Assembly (NCBI RefSeq): GCF_052115385.1
Contig: NZ_JBFRGP010000017.1
Location: forward strand, 1-64,000
Direction: 5' to 3'
Length of the DNA: 64,000 bases
From: Dyella_D sp052115385
GTDB lineage: Bacteria > Pseudomonadota > Gammaproteobacteria > Xanthomonadales > Rhodanobacteraceae
A program made the translations under genes and the position numbers. The notes beneath the pieces are model-generated. The model saw only the letters and a program-made list of their open reading frames with translations, searched no databases and was not told where the DNA came from. Within the stretch, counting starts at the first letter, position 1, and every line of letters begins with the position of its first letter. Below are positions 51,993 to 59,979 of the stretch, one piece after another.

Positions 51993-52850
51993 TCAGTCCA
52001 GCTGCAAGCGCAGCGACAGGTCCACGGCGCGCACGTGCTTGGTCAGTGCGCCCACCGAAATGAAATCCACGCCGGTTTCCGCATAGCTGCGGATGGTGCC
52101 GAGGTCGACGTTGCCGGAGATCTCCAGCGGCACGCGGCCGGCGGCGATGGCCACGGCTTCGCGCATCAGCGGCGGGGTGAAGTTGTCGATCAAGATGCGG
52201 TCGACGCCGGCATCGATCGCCTGCTGCAATTCGTCGAGGTTCTCCACTTCCACCTCGAGCAGCAAGGTCGGATGCAGCCGCCGCGCCGCGGCCACCGCCT
52301 GGGCGATGCCGCCGGCCGCGATGATGTGGTTTTCCTTGACCAGGATCGCGTCGTACAAACCTACGCGATGGTTATGGCCGCCGCCGCAGCGCACCGCGTA
52401 CTTCTGCGCGATGCGCAGGCCGGGCACGGTCTTGCGGGTATCCAGCACGCGCACCGAGGTGCCGGCCACGGCTTGCACGTAAGTCGCGGTGGCGGTGGCG
52501 GTGGCGGACAGCAGCTGCAGGAAGTTGAGCGCCGAACGCTCCGCGCTCACCAGGGCGCGCGCCTTGCCTTCGAGCCGGCAGATCACCGAGCCCGGCGCCA
52601 CGCGGGTGCCGTCGCTCGCCTGCCAGTCGATGCGCACGGCGGGGTCGAGGCGTCGGAAGCAGGCGTCGAACCAGGCCGTGCCGGCGATCACCGCGTCCTC
52701 GCGGCAGGTCAGCGTGGCTTTCGCGTTCGCGTCGGCGGGCAGCAGTTCGGCGGTGGCGTCGCCGCTGCCGATATCTTCGGCGAAGGCGCGTTCGACATCC
52801 GCCAGCACGACGGCGGCCGGCGGCGGAGCAAGCAGGTTCGATGAGGTCAT
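51993..52850 (-). CDS. nadC: Quinolinate phosphoribosyltransferase
   Basis: NadC converts quinolinate and PRPP to nicotinate mononucleotide in de novo NAD synthesis. The 285-residue protein has the family segments DIGSGDATAELL, RSALNFLQLLS, LDTRKTVPGLR, RCGGGHNHRVGLYDAILVKENH and a C-terminal barrel end with EISGNVD and VDFISVGALTKH. A run of Ala-Thr repeats (SATATATATYV near residue 118) comes from a short GGTGGC-type repeat. Confidence 0.95.
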   Translation of the reverse strand: MTSSNLLAPPPAAVVLADVERAFAEDIGSGDATAELLPADANAKATLTCREDAVIAGTAWFDACFRRLDPAVRIDWQASDGTRVAPGSVICRLEGKARALVSAERSALNFLQLLSATATATATYVQAVAGTSVRVLDTRKTVPGLRIAQKYAVRCGGGHNHRVGLYDAILVKENHIIAAGGIAQAVAAARRLHPTLLLEVEVENLDELQQAIDAGVDRILIDNFTPPLMREAVAIAAGRVPLEISGNVDLGTIRSYAETGVDFISVGALTKHVRAVDLSLRLQLD

Positions 52851-52917
52851 GCCGATGCCATCAGCCCGATGTGATCGGGCGGATGTTATCAGGTCGGGGT
52901 GGAGCCGATCGATTCGA

Positions 52918-55197
52918 TCAGGGCGCGCCGGTGGCCGGCTGGCTCAGGCGGCCGACGATGGCATCCAGCGCGCGGTCGAACAGCGCCGTCGATTCCAGCA
53001 CGCGCGCACGGCCGGCGATGATCTCGCGCGCCAGCTCGTACGGCGCGTAATCGCCGACCTTCAGGCCACGCCGGTTCACGAACAGGTAGCGGCCGCTCAT
53101 CGGGCTGACCCACGAGAGCTTGGCGCGCTCGATGGTGTCGCCCTCGGTGGCGAACTCCAGCCAGATACCGGGCTTCAGCTCGTGCACCATGCGCAGTTCC
53201 GGCGTGTCTTCTTCCGCCTCGGGCACCACCTCGTCGACGTGCAGCGCCGCTTCGGTCTCGGTGATCGGCTGGATGTTGTCCGGGATCGGCAGCGCCGCGG
53301 ACTCCTCGGCGGCCTGCACCTCGGCGACCGGGATCGATTCGCCGAGCTGATGGCGGTAATAGGTGTGCAGCTGGGCCAGCAGGCGCTCGATATCGCTTTC
53401 CTGGAACGCGACGTTGGCCAGGCCGCGGCGCAGCGAACGCTCGATGCCGGGCAGCATCTGGCGCAGGGTGCGGCGTTCTTCGATCGAACGCGCGGTGCGC
53501 GTGCTGGCGATGAAGTCGTTGACGAAGCGCAGCGAGTCGCGGAACTCCGAGGATTCCTCGCCCTGGCGCAGGATCGTCAGCACCATGTAGTTGGCCCAGG
53601 CGCGCGACAGGATGCCGTGGATCAGCGGCGGCAGCGCGTGGTCGCCGATCCGCGTGAGGATTTCCTTGGCGGCGCGGCGGCGCGCCTGCTCCAGCTTCTC
53701 GCGGCCGCGGGTGGACTCGGCCACGCGCTGCTCGGCCAGTTCGGAGCGGCGCCGGCTCTGGTCCTGGAAATCCTGCAGGTCGAGATTGAGGCGGTCGAAG
53801 ATGGTCAGGTCGTCGTCGAATTCCTGCAGCAGGGCATCGACGATGACCTTGACCTTGTCGTGCAGGCGGTGGTCGCGGTCGGACTCGGGCGACCAGCCCT
53901 TGGCGACGTCCGCCAGGCTGTCCAGCAGGCGGCGGGCCGGATGCTGGCGATGGGCGAACAGGCGGCGGTCGAGGATCGCGGCCTTGAGATACGGAATCTG
54001 CAGGCGCGCCAGCAGCACCTGCATCTCGGCGGGCAGGTTGCGGTCCTCGAGGATGAACTCGAACAGCATGCCGACGAGGTCGATGGTGTCCTCGTCCATG
54101 GTCGCGACCTGGCCGGGACGTTCGCCGCGCAGCGAGCCGATCTGGGTGAGCAGCTGTTCCTTGAGGTGGGCGACTTCCTGCATCACCGCCGCGGTGGACA
54201 CGCCGCCGCGCAGCGGCAGCGGGCTGCCGACGGTGGCGGCCTGGCTCTGCAGCACGCTGAGCGCGCCGATCAGTTCGTTGACCGTGGGCACCTGCAGCGG
54301 GCCGCCGACCGGCAGGTTCTCCGGCATGCCGCCGCGGCGCGCGCTGAACAGCGTGCGCAGGGTCTGCAGCAATTCGCTGGAGGCGCCGTCGTCGCCCATC
54401 GGCACGTCGCCGATCTGCGCGGCGCCCTGCGCGGCCGCGGCGGCAGATGGTGATGGCGCGGCCGAAGCCGAGCCGCTGCGCTGCACTTCATGGCGCAGCT
54501 GCGGCAGCACGCCGGCGCTGACCAGCTCGGTGTTGATTTCCTGGTAGAGCTCGTCGAGCGCGGCCAGTACGTAGCGGTCGAACAGCTTGAAGATGATCAG
54601 CTTGACGCGCATCTCCGCCGACAGCTCGCGCATCGACTGGCGGAACGCCTGGGTCAGCGAGGCCGGGGCGACCGGGTTGTTGGCGTCCTCGACGCGGATG
54701 CCGCCGTAGATGACCGACAGGCGCTGGTTCACCGCGTACAGGTCGCGGGTCAGGCGGGTCTCGTTCTTGCCGATCATGCTGGTGATCGCGAGCGATTCTT
54801 CCAGCTCGTTGTCGGCGACCAGGGTCAGCTCGACCGAGCCGATCGGCAGCGGCACGCCGCTGCCGCCACCGGGCGTGGTGCTGGCGCGCTGCTGCGAGGC
54901 GAAGTCGGCGATGCCGCGGGTGACCGCGGCCAGGAACGCCCGCTCCACCGCGGGACGGCGCTTGCGCACTTCGCGCATGCCGTCGAAGTAGTGCATCTGG
55001 GCGGCGTTGTTCTCGGCTTTCTCGGCCAGGTCGAACAGGGCGTCGTCGACGTGTTCGAACATGCCGTTGGCCAGCAGCTGCAGGCGGCGCGAGGCGATGT
55101 CGCGCACGGTGTTCAGCAGGGCGCCACCGCGCTCGCTGGAAGGGTCCAGGCGCTGGCTAAGACTGACGATGTTGGATGGTTCACTGGCGTTGGTCAT
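52918..55197 (-). CDS. DUF1631 family protein
   Basis: The 759-residue soluble protein belongs to DUF1631. It is mostly helical, with conserved N-terminal ASRRLQLLANGMFEHVDDALFDLAEKAENN, a middle region (IGKNETRLTRDLYAVNQRLSVIYGG), and a C-terminal part ending in KLSWVSPMSGRYLFVNRRGLKV, a PilZ-like beta segment. The last part suggests a possible c-di-GMP link, but the classic RxxxR motif is not evident. ATG 55197 with AGGGG eight bases upstream is preferred over GTG 55203. No function is known. Confidence 0.8.
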   Translation of the reverse strand: MTNASEPSNIVSLSQRLDPSSERGGALLNTVRDIASRRLQLLANGMFEHVDDALFDLAEKAENNAAQMHYFDGMREVRKRRPAVERAFLAAVTRGIADFASQQRASTTPGGGSGVPLPIGSVELTLVADNELEESLAITSMIGKNETRLTRDLYAVNQRLSVIYGGIRVEDANNPVAPASLTQAFRQSMRELSAEMRVKLIIFKLFDRYVLAALDELYQEINTELVSAGVLPQLRHEVQRSGSASAAPSPSAAAAAQGAAQIGDVPMGDDGASSELLQTLRTLFSARRGGMPENLPVGGPLQVPTVNELIGALSVLQSQAATVGSPLPLRGGVSTAAVMQEVAHLKEQLLTQIGSLRGERPGQVATMDEDTIDLVGMLFEFILEDRNLPAEMQVLLARLQIPYLKAAILDRRLFAHRQHPARRLLDSLADVAKGWSPESDRDHRLHDKVKVIVDALLQEFDDDLTIFDRLNLDLQDFQDQSRRRSELAEQRVAESTRGREKLEQARRRAAKEILTRIGDHALPPLIHGILSRAWANYMVLTILRQGEESSEFRDSLRFVNDFIASTRTARSIEERRTLRQMLPGIERSLRRGLANVAFQESDIERLLAQLHTYYRHQLGESIPVAEVQAAEESAALPIPDNIQPITETEAALHVDEVVPEAEEDTPELRMVHELKPGIWLEFATEGDTIERAKLSWVSPMSGRYLFVNRRGLKVGDYAPYELAREIIAGRARVLESTALFDRALDAIVGRLSQPATGAP

Positions 55198-55350
55198 CGC
55201 CACACCCCTGTGTGATGTGCTGCCGTCGTTCCCAGGCGGCTACGCCGACCGCATGACCGAAGACGATACGCGAAAGATCCCTGTCATGTCATGCTCAGGT
55301 TCGCATCTGGGGACATTCCTATCCATCCCCAACCCACCATTCGGCCGAGC

Positions 55351-55623
55351 TCAGGCCGCCGCCGGGAAATCCCGCAGCTGGGTGGTGCCGATACCCTCTT
55401 CGGGCAGCATCACCGGGATGCCCTCGTCGATGCGGTAGACGACCTTGCGATCGACCGTGATCAGGCCTTCCTGCAGGGAGGCCTCGACCCGGGCACCGGC
55501 CACGTTGTCGACCTGGCCCTGGGCGATGGCGGCGTTGAGGGCGTCCAGCTCGTTCTTGCCGAGCGGCCGCACCGCGGTCTTGCTGACCGGACAGCAGAGG
55601 ATGTCGAGCAGGCGCTTGTCCAT
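55351..55623 (-). CDS. Trm112/YcaR family protein
   Basis: This 90-residue protein has the Trm112-like N-terminus MDKRLLDILCCPVSKTAVRPL and VYRIDEGIPVMLPEEG, the shape of small proteins that pair with methyltransferases or LPS enzymes in other bacteria. Only part of the zinc Cys set is present (ILCCP). Its role is unknown. It is divergent from purE across a 61-base gap. Confidence 0.85.
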   Translation of the reverse strand: MDKRLLDILCCPVSKTAVRPLGKNELDALNAAIAQGQVDNVAGARVEASLQEGLITVDRKVVYRIDEGIPVMLPEEGIGTTQLRDFPAAA

Positions 55624-55655
55624 GAAGGAGTCGTGTGGTGACGCGGAAAGGTCCG

Positions 55656-55661
55656 TACAAT
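55656..55661 (+). promoter_or_regulatory. Candidate -10 box for purE (TACAAT)
   Basis: TACAAT lies 24 bases upstream of the purE ATG in the divergent gap with the Trm112 gene. A matching -35 is not clear. Confidence 0.3.
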
Positions 55662-55684
55662 AGCCCCTTTTGGACGGCCGGACC

Positions 55685-56188
55685 ATGACTTCGACAGGCA
55701 AGGCGCCGCGGGTGGGCGTAGTGATGGGTTCCCGTTCCGACTGGGAAACCATGGAGCATGCGGCCAGCGTATTGACCGAGCTGGGCGTGGCCCACGAGGT
55801 GCGCGTGGTCTCGGCGCATCGCACGCCGGACCTGCTGTTCCAGTACGCCGAACAAGCCCCCGGCCGCGGCATCCAGGTGATCGTCGCCGGTGCCGGCGGC
55901 GCCGCCCACCTGCCGGGCATGCTGGCGGCCAAGACGCGGTTGCCGGTGTTCGGCGTGCCGGTGCAGTCCAAGGCCCTGAACGGCATGGATTCGCTGCTCT
56001 CCATCGCGCAGATGCCGGCTGGCATCCCGGTCGGCACCCTGGCCATCGGCCGCGCCGGCGCCACCAATGCCGGCCTGCTCGCCGCCGCCGTGCTGGCCCT
56101 GCACGATGCCGAGCTGGCGGCGGCGCTGGATGCGTTCCGCGCCCGCCAGACCCAGACCGTGCTGGACAACCCGGACCCGCGCCAGTGA
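55685..56188 (+). CDS. purE: N5-carboxyaminoimidazole ribonucleotide mutase
   Basis: PurE moves the carboxyl group of N5-CAIR to give CAIR in purine synthesis. The 167-residue product has VGVVMGSRSDWETM, VVSAHRTPD and VAGAGGAAHLPGMLA, the three family signatures. The ATG at 55685 is taken; a TTG at 55670 would add five residues. It overlaps purK as GTGA. Confidence 0.95.
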   Translation: MTSTGKAPRVGVVMGSRSDWETMEHAASVLTELGVAHEVRVVSAHRTPDLLFQYAEQAPGRGIQVIVAGAGGAAHLPGMLAAKTRLPVFGVPVQSKALNGMDSLLSIAQMPAGIPVGTLAIGRAGATNAGLLAAAVLALHDAELAAALDAFRARQTQTVLDNPDPRQ

Positions 56189-57339
56189 GCGAGCGCCGCC
56201 AACCCGTGCTGGGCATCCTCGGCGGCGGGCAGCTCGCCCGCATGCTGGCCCTGGCGGCAGCGCCGCTGGGGGTGAAGACCCTGGTGGTCGACAGCGCGCC
56301 GGACGCCTGCGCCGCCCAGGTCGCGCCGTTGCTGGCGGCGGACTGGACCGACTACGCGGCGCTGGAGCATTTCGCCCGCCAGGTCGACGTGGTCACCTTC
56401 GATTTCGAAAACGTGCCGGCCGCGACCGCGCACTGGCTGGCCGAGCGCGTGGCGGTGTTTCCCGCTCCGCGCGCGCTGGCGGTGGCGCAGGACCGGCTGG
56501 CCGAGAAAACCTTGTTCCGCGAATGCGGGCTCGAAACGCCCGCCTTCATGGCAGTCGATACCCGCGCCGAGCTGGATCGCGCCCTGGCCACGGTCGGCGC
56601 GCCGGCGATCCTCAAGACGCGCCGTCTCGGCTACGACGGCAAGGGCCAGTTCCGCCTGCGCAGCGTGGCCGATGCCGACGCCGCCTGGGCGGCGCTGGGC
56701 GCACAAGCGGCGGCGCACGGGTTGATCCTGGAAGCCTTCGTGCCGTTCGAGCGCGAGCTGTCGGTGGTGGCGGTGCGTGGCCGCGATGGCGATTTCCGCA
56801 CCTGGCCGCTGACCCAGAACTGGCACACCGACGGCGTGCTGTCGCTGAGCCTCGCGCCGGCGCCGGCCGTCGACGGGCTGCAGGAGCGCGCCACCGCGCT
56901 GGCCCGCACCCTGGCCGAGCGGCTGGCCTACGTGGGCGTGTTCGCGCTGGAGCTGTTCGTCAAGGACGGCCAGCTGCTCGGCAACGAGATGGCGCCGCGC
57001 GTGCACAACTCCGGGCACTGGACCATCGAAGGCGCGCTGACCAGCCAGTTCGAGAATCACGTGCGCGCCGTGCTCGGCATGCCGCTGGGCGATACCTCGG
57101 CGCGCGGGCTGTCGGCGATGTTCAACTGGATCGGCGAACTGCCCGATGCTGCGCCGGTGCTGCGCGCGATCGACGGCCACTGGCACGACTACGGCAAGCA
57201 GCCGCGTCCGGGCCGCAAGGTCGGGCACGCGACGGTGTGCGCGGTGGATGCGGCGTCGATGACGCAGCGCCTGGCCGCCATCGCAGGCGCCCTGGGGCGG
57301 GAGCCGCAGGCGGCGCCTGCCGTCGAACTGCTGGGCTGA
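56185..57339 (+). CDS. purK: N5-carboxyaminoimidazole ribonucleotide synthase
   Basis: PurK makes N5-CAIR from AIR, bicarbonate and ATP, feeding PurE. The 384-residue ATP-grasp enzyme has VLGILGGGQLARMLALAA, TFDFENVPA, LKTRRLGYDGKGQ, NEMAPRVHNSGHWT and the end of the ATP-grasp fold. It starts with GTG at 56185, overlapping the purE stop, so PurE and PurK are translationally coupled. Confidence 0.96.
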   Translation: MSERRQPVLGILGGGQLARMLALAAAPLGVKTLVVDSAPDACAAQVAPLLAADWTDYAALEHFARQVDVVTFDFENVPAATAHWLAERVAVFPAPRALAVAQDRLAEKTLFRECGLETPAFMAVDTRAELDRALATVGAPAILKTRRLGYDGKGQFRLRSVADADAAWAALGAQAAAHGLILEAFVPFERELSVVAVRGRDGDFRTWPLTQNWHTDGVLSLSLAPAPAVDGLQERATALARTLAERLAYVGVFALELFVKDGQLLGNEMAPRVHNSGHWTIEGALTSQFENHVRAVLGMPLGDTSARGLSAMFNWIGELPDAAPVLRAIDGHWHDYGKQPRPGRKVGHATVCAVDAASMTQRLAAIAGALGREPQAAPAVELLG

Positions 57340-57377
57340 GTGCTGCCATGAAGTCGCCGCGATAAAATCCGCACCAC

Positions 57378-57409
57378 AAAAAACGGAGCCGTCGCCGGCT
57401 CCGTTTTTT
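57378..57409. terminator. Bidirectional intrinsic terminator between purK and sodB
   Basis: A perfect 13-bp inverted repeat, AAAAAACGGAGCC and its complement, plus one inner G-C pair closing a TCGC loop, has A and T runs on both sides, so it ends both convergent transcripts. Confidence 0.88.
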
Positions 57410-57429
57410 ATGTGATCCCAAGGAAAGGA

Positions 57430-58008
57430 TCAGGCCAGGTTCTTGGCCGCGAAGTCCCAGTTCACCAGGTTCCAGAACGCTTCCACGTACTTCGGGCGCG
57501 CATTGCGATAGTCGACGTAGTAGGCGTGTTCCCACACGTCGCAGGTCAGCAGCGGCTTGTCGGTGCCGGTGATCGGCGTGGCGGCGTTGGAGGTGTTGAC
57601 GATGCCCAGCGAGCCGTCCGGGCGCTGCACCAGCCAGGTCCAGCCGGAACCGAAGTTGCCGACCGCCGACTTGGAGAACTCTTCCTTGAACTTGTCGAAC
57701 GAGCCGAAGGCCTTGTTGATGGCGTCGGCCAGCTTGCCGCTGGGCTCGTTGCCGCCCTTGGGGCTGAGGCTGTTCCAGTAGAAGGTGTGGTTCCACACCT
57801 GCGCGGCATTGTTGAACACGCCGCCGGACGACTTCTTGATGATGTCCTCCAGCGCGGCGTTCTCGAACTCGGTGCCCTTGATCAGGTTGTTGAGATTTGT
57901 CACATAGGCCTGGTGGTGCTTGCCGTAGTGGTACTCCAGCGTCTCGGCCGAGATGTGCGGCTCGAGCGCATTCTTTTCGTAGGGCAGGGCGGGGAGTTCG
58001 AAGGCCAT
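57430..58008 (-). CDS. sodB: Superoxide dismutase, Fe type
   Basis: The 192-residue enzyme converts superoxide to hydrogen peroxide and oxygen. Metal ligands are His27, His74, Asp157 and His161 (in YHYGKHH, VWNHTFYWN, DVWEHAYYVDY). GGVFNNAAQVWNH with Gln70 and the DVWEH segment resemble FeSOD rather than MnSOD. It is divergent from grxD. Confidence 0.96.
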   Translation of the reverse strand: MAFELPALPYEKNALEPHISAETLEYHYGKHHQAYVTNLNNLIKGTEFENAALEDIIKKSSGGVFNNAAQVWNHTFYWNSLSPKGGNEPSGKLADAINKAFGSFDKFKEEFSKSAVGNFGSGWTWLVQRPDGSLGIVNTSNAATPITGTDKPLLTCDVWEHAYYVDYRNARPKYVEAFWNLVNWDFAAKNLA

Positions 58009-58124
58009 GGGAGGCTCCTGGGCGTTGGCTGAGGAAAGTCGGGGCAGGCGCCGCGGGACGGCGGGCCGGTGCGCGACTGATACACTACCGGTCTCGCTGC
58101 ATTGTAGTGATGAATCCCCGAGCT

Positions 58125-58451
58125 ATGGACGTTAACGAGCGAATCAAGGCTGTGCTCGCCGAGCACCCCATCGTGCTTTTCATGAAGGGCACGCCGCAGT
58201 TCCCGATGTGCGGCTTCTCCAGCCGCGCGGCGCAGGCGTTGAAGGAGGCGGGCGCGGACGTCCACTCCATCAACGTGCTCGCCGATCCGGAAGTGCGCGC
58301 CGCGCTGCCGCACTACGCCAACTGGCCGACCTTCCCGCAGCTGTTCATCCAGGGCGAGCTGATCGGCGGCTGCGACATCGTCGAAGACCTGAAGGCTTCC
58401 GGCGAACTGGCGCGCATGGTGATCGACGTCAGCGGGGCAGCGCAGGCATGA
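58125..58451 (+). CDS. grxD: Monothiol glutaredoxin
   Basis: The 108-residue protein has the CGFS motif at 29-32 (PQFPMCGFSS) and GTPQFPM, WPTFPQLFIQGELIGGCDIV, typical of GrxD/Grx4, which handles [2Fe-2S] clusters. ATG 58125 (MDVNERIKAV) is chosen as in the family; ATG 58110 is five codons upstream. A TACACT hexamer at 58081-58086 could be its -10. Its stop overlaps the next gene start (ATGA). Confidence 0.93.
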   Translation: MDVNERIKAVLAEHPIVLFMKGTPQFPMCGFSSRAAQALKEAGADVHSINVLADPEVRAALPHYANWPTFPQLFIQGELIGGCDIVEDLKASGELARMVIDVSGAAQA

Positions 58452-59215
58452 GCTTGGTCAGTCGACGTCTTCCCGCCGATTGGGTGCTGCAGCCGGGCGC
58501 CTTGGCGAATCGCGTGATCCTGGTCACCGGTGCGTATGGCGGTCTCGGCGCCGCGGTGGCGCATGCGGCTGCACGCGCGGGTGCCACGGTGGTGATCACC
58601 GGCCGGCGCCGGCGCCAGCTGGAGCAGCTTTACGACGCGATGGTCGCGGAACAGCTGCCCGAACCGGTGATCCATCCGCTCGATCTCGAAGCCGCCACGC
58701 CGAACGATTACCAGGCCGTGGCCGATGGCCTCGAACGCGACTTCGGCCGCCTCGACGGCATCGTCCACGCTGCCGCCAGTTTCGATGGCCTCACGCCGAT
58801 CGCCATGCACAAGCCGGACGAATGGCTGCGCGCGCTGCACGTCAACGTGTCGGCGCCGTTCGCGCTGACCCAGGCCTGCATGCCGCTGCTTAGCGCTGCG
58901 CCGGACAGCGCGGTGGTGTTCGTGCTGGATGCTCCCGAACTGGTGCGCAAGGCGCACTGGGGCGCGTACGGCGTGTCGAAGGCCGCGACCGAGCGCTTCG
59001 TCGAGATCCTGCATCAGGAAACCGAAAACACGCCGCTGCGCACGCACGCGCTGCTGCCGGCGCCGATGCGCACCGCGCTGCGCCGCCAGGCCTATTTCGG
59101 CGAGGACACCAGCAAGCTGCCGCTGCCGGACGCCAGCGCGGAAGCGGCGGTGTACCTGCTGAGCGCGCAGGGTGCGGCGGCGCGCGGCGGCATGCTCGAT
59201 CTGCGTCATGATTGA
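58448..59215 (+). CDS. Short-chain dehydrogenase/reductase (YciK-like)
   Basis: The 255-residue protein has a Rossmann fold with VILVTGAYGGLGAAVA near 24, ITGRRRRQLEQL, DGIVHAAASF near 100 and the catalytic YGVSKAA near 176. The upstream Ser of the usual triad is not clear (VVFVLDAPE). It most resembles YciK, an uncharacterised oxidoreductase. It overlaps grxD by four bases, so co-translation is likely. Confidence 0.85.
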   Translation: MSLVSRRLPADWVLQPGALANRVILVTGAYGGLGAAVAHAAARAGATVVITGRRRRQLEQLYDAMVAEQLPEPVIHPLDLEAATPNDYQAVADGLERDFGRLDGIVHAAASFDGLTPIAMHKPDEWLRALHVNVSAPFALTQACMPLLSAAPDSAVVFVLDAPELVRKAHWGAYGVSKAATERFVEILHQETENTPLRTHALLPAPMRTALRRQAYFGEDTSKLPLPDASAEAAVYLLSAQGAAARGGMLDLRHD

Positions 59216-59250
59216 GCAGCAACGCGCGTCGTCGAGCCAGGGGGATTGAG

Positions 59251-59862
59251 ATGGAAACGCAGATGACCACGCTGTCGGCGGCGATCTTGCTGTTCCTGAT
59301 CATGGATCCGCTGGGCAATATCCCGATCTTCCTGAGCCTGCTCAAGGACGTCGCGCCCAAGCGCCGGCGCCGGGTGATGGTGCGCGAGCTGCTGATCGCG
59401 CTGGGCGTGCTGCTGGGTTTCCTGGTCGGCGGCCAGCACCTGCTGAAGCTGCTGCAGCTGCGGCAGGAATCGATCAGCATCGCCGGCGGCATCGTGCTGT
59501 TCCTGATCGGCATCCGCATGGTGTTCCCGCCGGCGGACGGCGGCGGCATCTTCGGCAAGGCCGGCGAAGGCGAACCGTTTATCGTGCCGATGGCGATCCC
59601 CGGCGTGGCCGGTCCCTCGGCGATGGCGGCGCTGCTGCTGCTGACCAGCACCCAGCCGGGGCGCACCGCCGACTGGGCAGTCGCGCTGCTCGGCGCCTGG
59701 CTGGCGACCGCGGTGATCCTGCTGTGCTCCACTTATCTGTTCCGCTGGCTCGGCGAGAGCGTGCTGACCGCGCTGGAGCGGGTGATGGGCATGCTGCTGA
59801 TCGCGCTGTCGGTGCAGATGTTCCTGGGCGGGCTGGCCGCGTATCTGCATCTTGCCGTTTGA
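59251..59862 (+). CDS. MarC family membrane protein
   Basis: The 203-residue protein has six membrane segments and the family N-terminal region LFLIMDPLGNIPIFLSLLKD and the repeat half FIVPMAIPGVAGPSAMAALLLL. MarC/YhgN members were once thought to be antibiotic transporters, which was later not confirmed. ATG 59251 with GGGGGA upstream is used. It lies 35 bases after the SDR gene. Confidence 0.88.
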   Translation: METQMTTLSAAILLFLIMDPLGNIPIFLSLLKDVAPKRRRRVMVRELLIALGVLLGFLVGGQHLLKLLQLRQESISIAGGIVLFLIGIRMVFPPADGGGIFGKAGEGEPFIVPMAIPGVAGPSAMAALLLLTSTQPGRTADWAVALLGAWLATAVILLCSTYLFRWLGESVLTALERVMGMLLIALSVQMFLGGLAAYLHLAV

Positions 59863-59979
59863 AACGATCCGGGCACTTTGCCTGGGCAAAATACCCGTGC
59901 CGATCGGCCATGCCCTGCGGGGATCACCTTGCTGTCATAATCCGCGGCGAGCATGGGCGAAGTCGTTAAGGAGACGATC

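Noticed and set aside
52480..52520. Short GGTGGC repeat inside nadC
   Set aside because: It encodes a normal Ala/Thr helix stretch in frame and is a codon-bias effect; interest is low.
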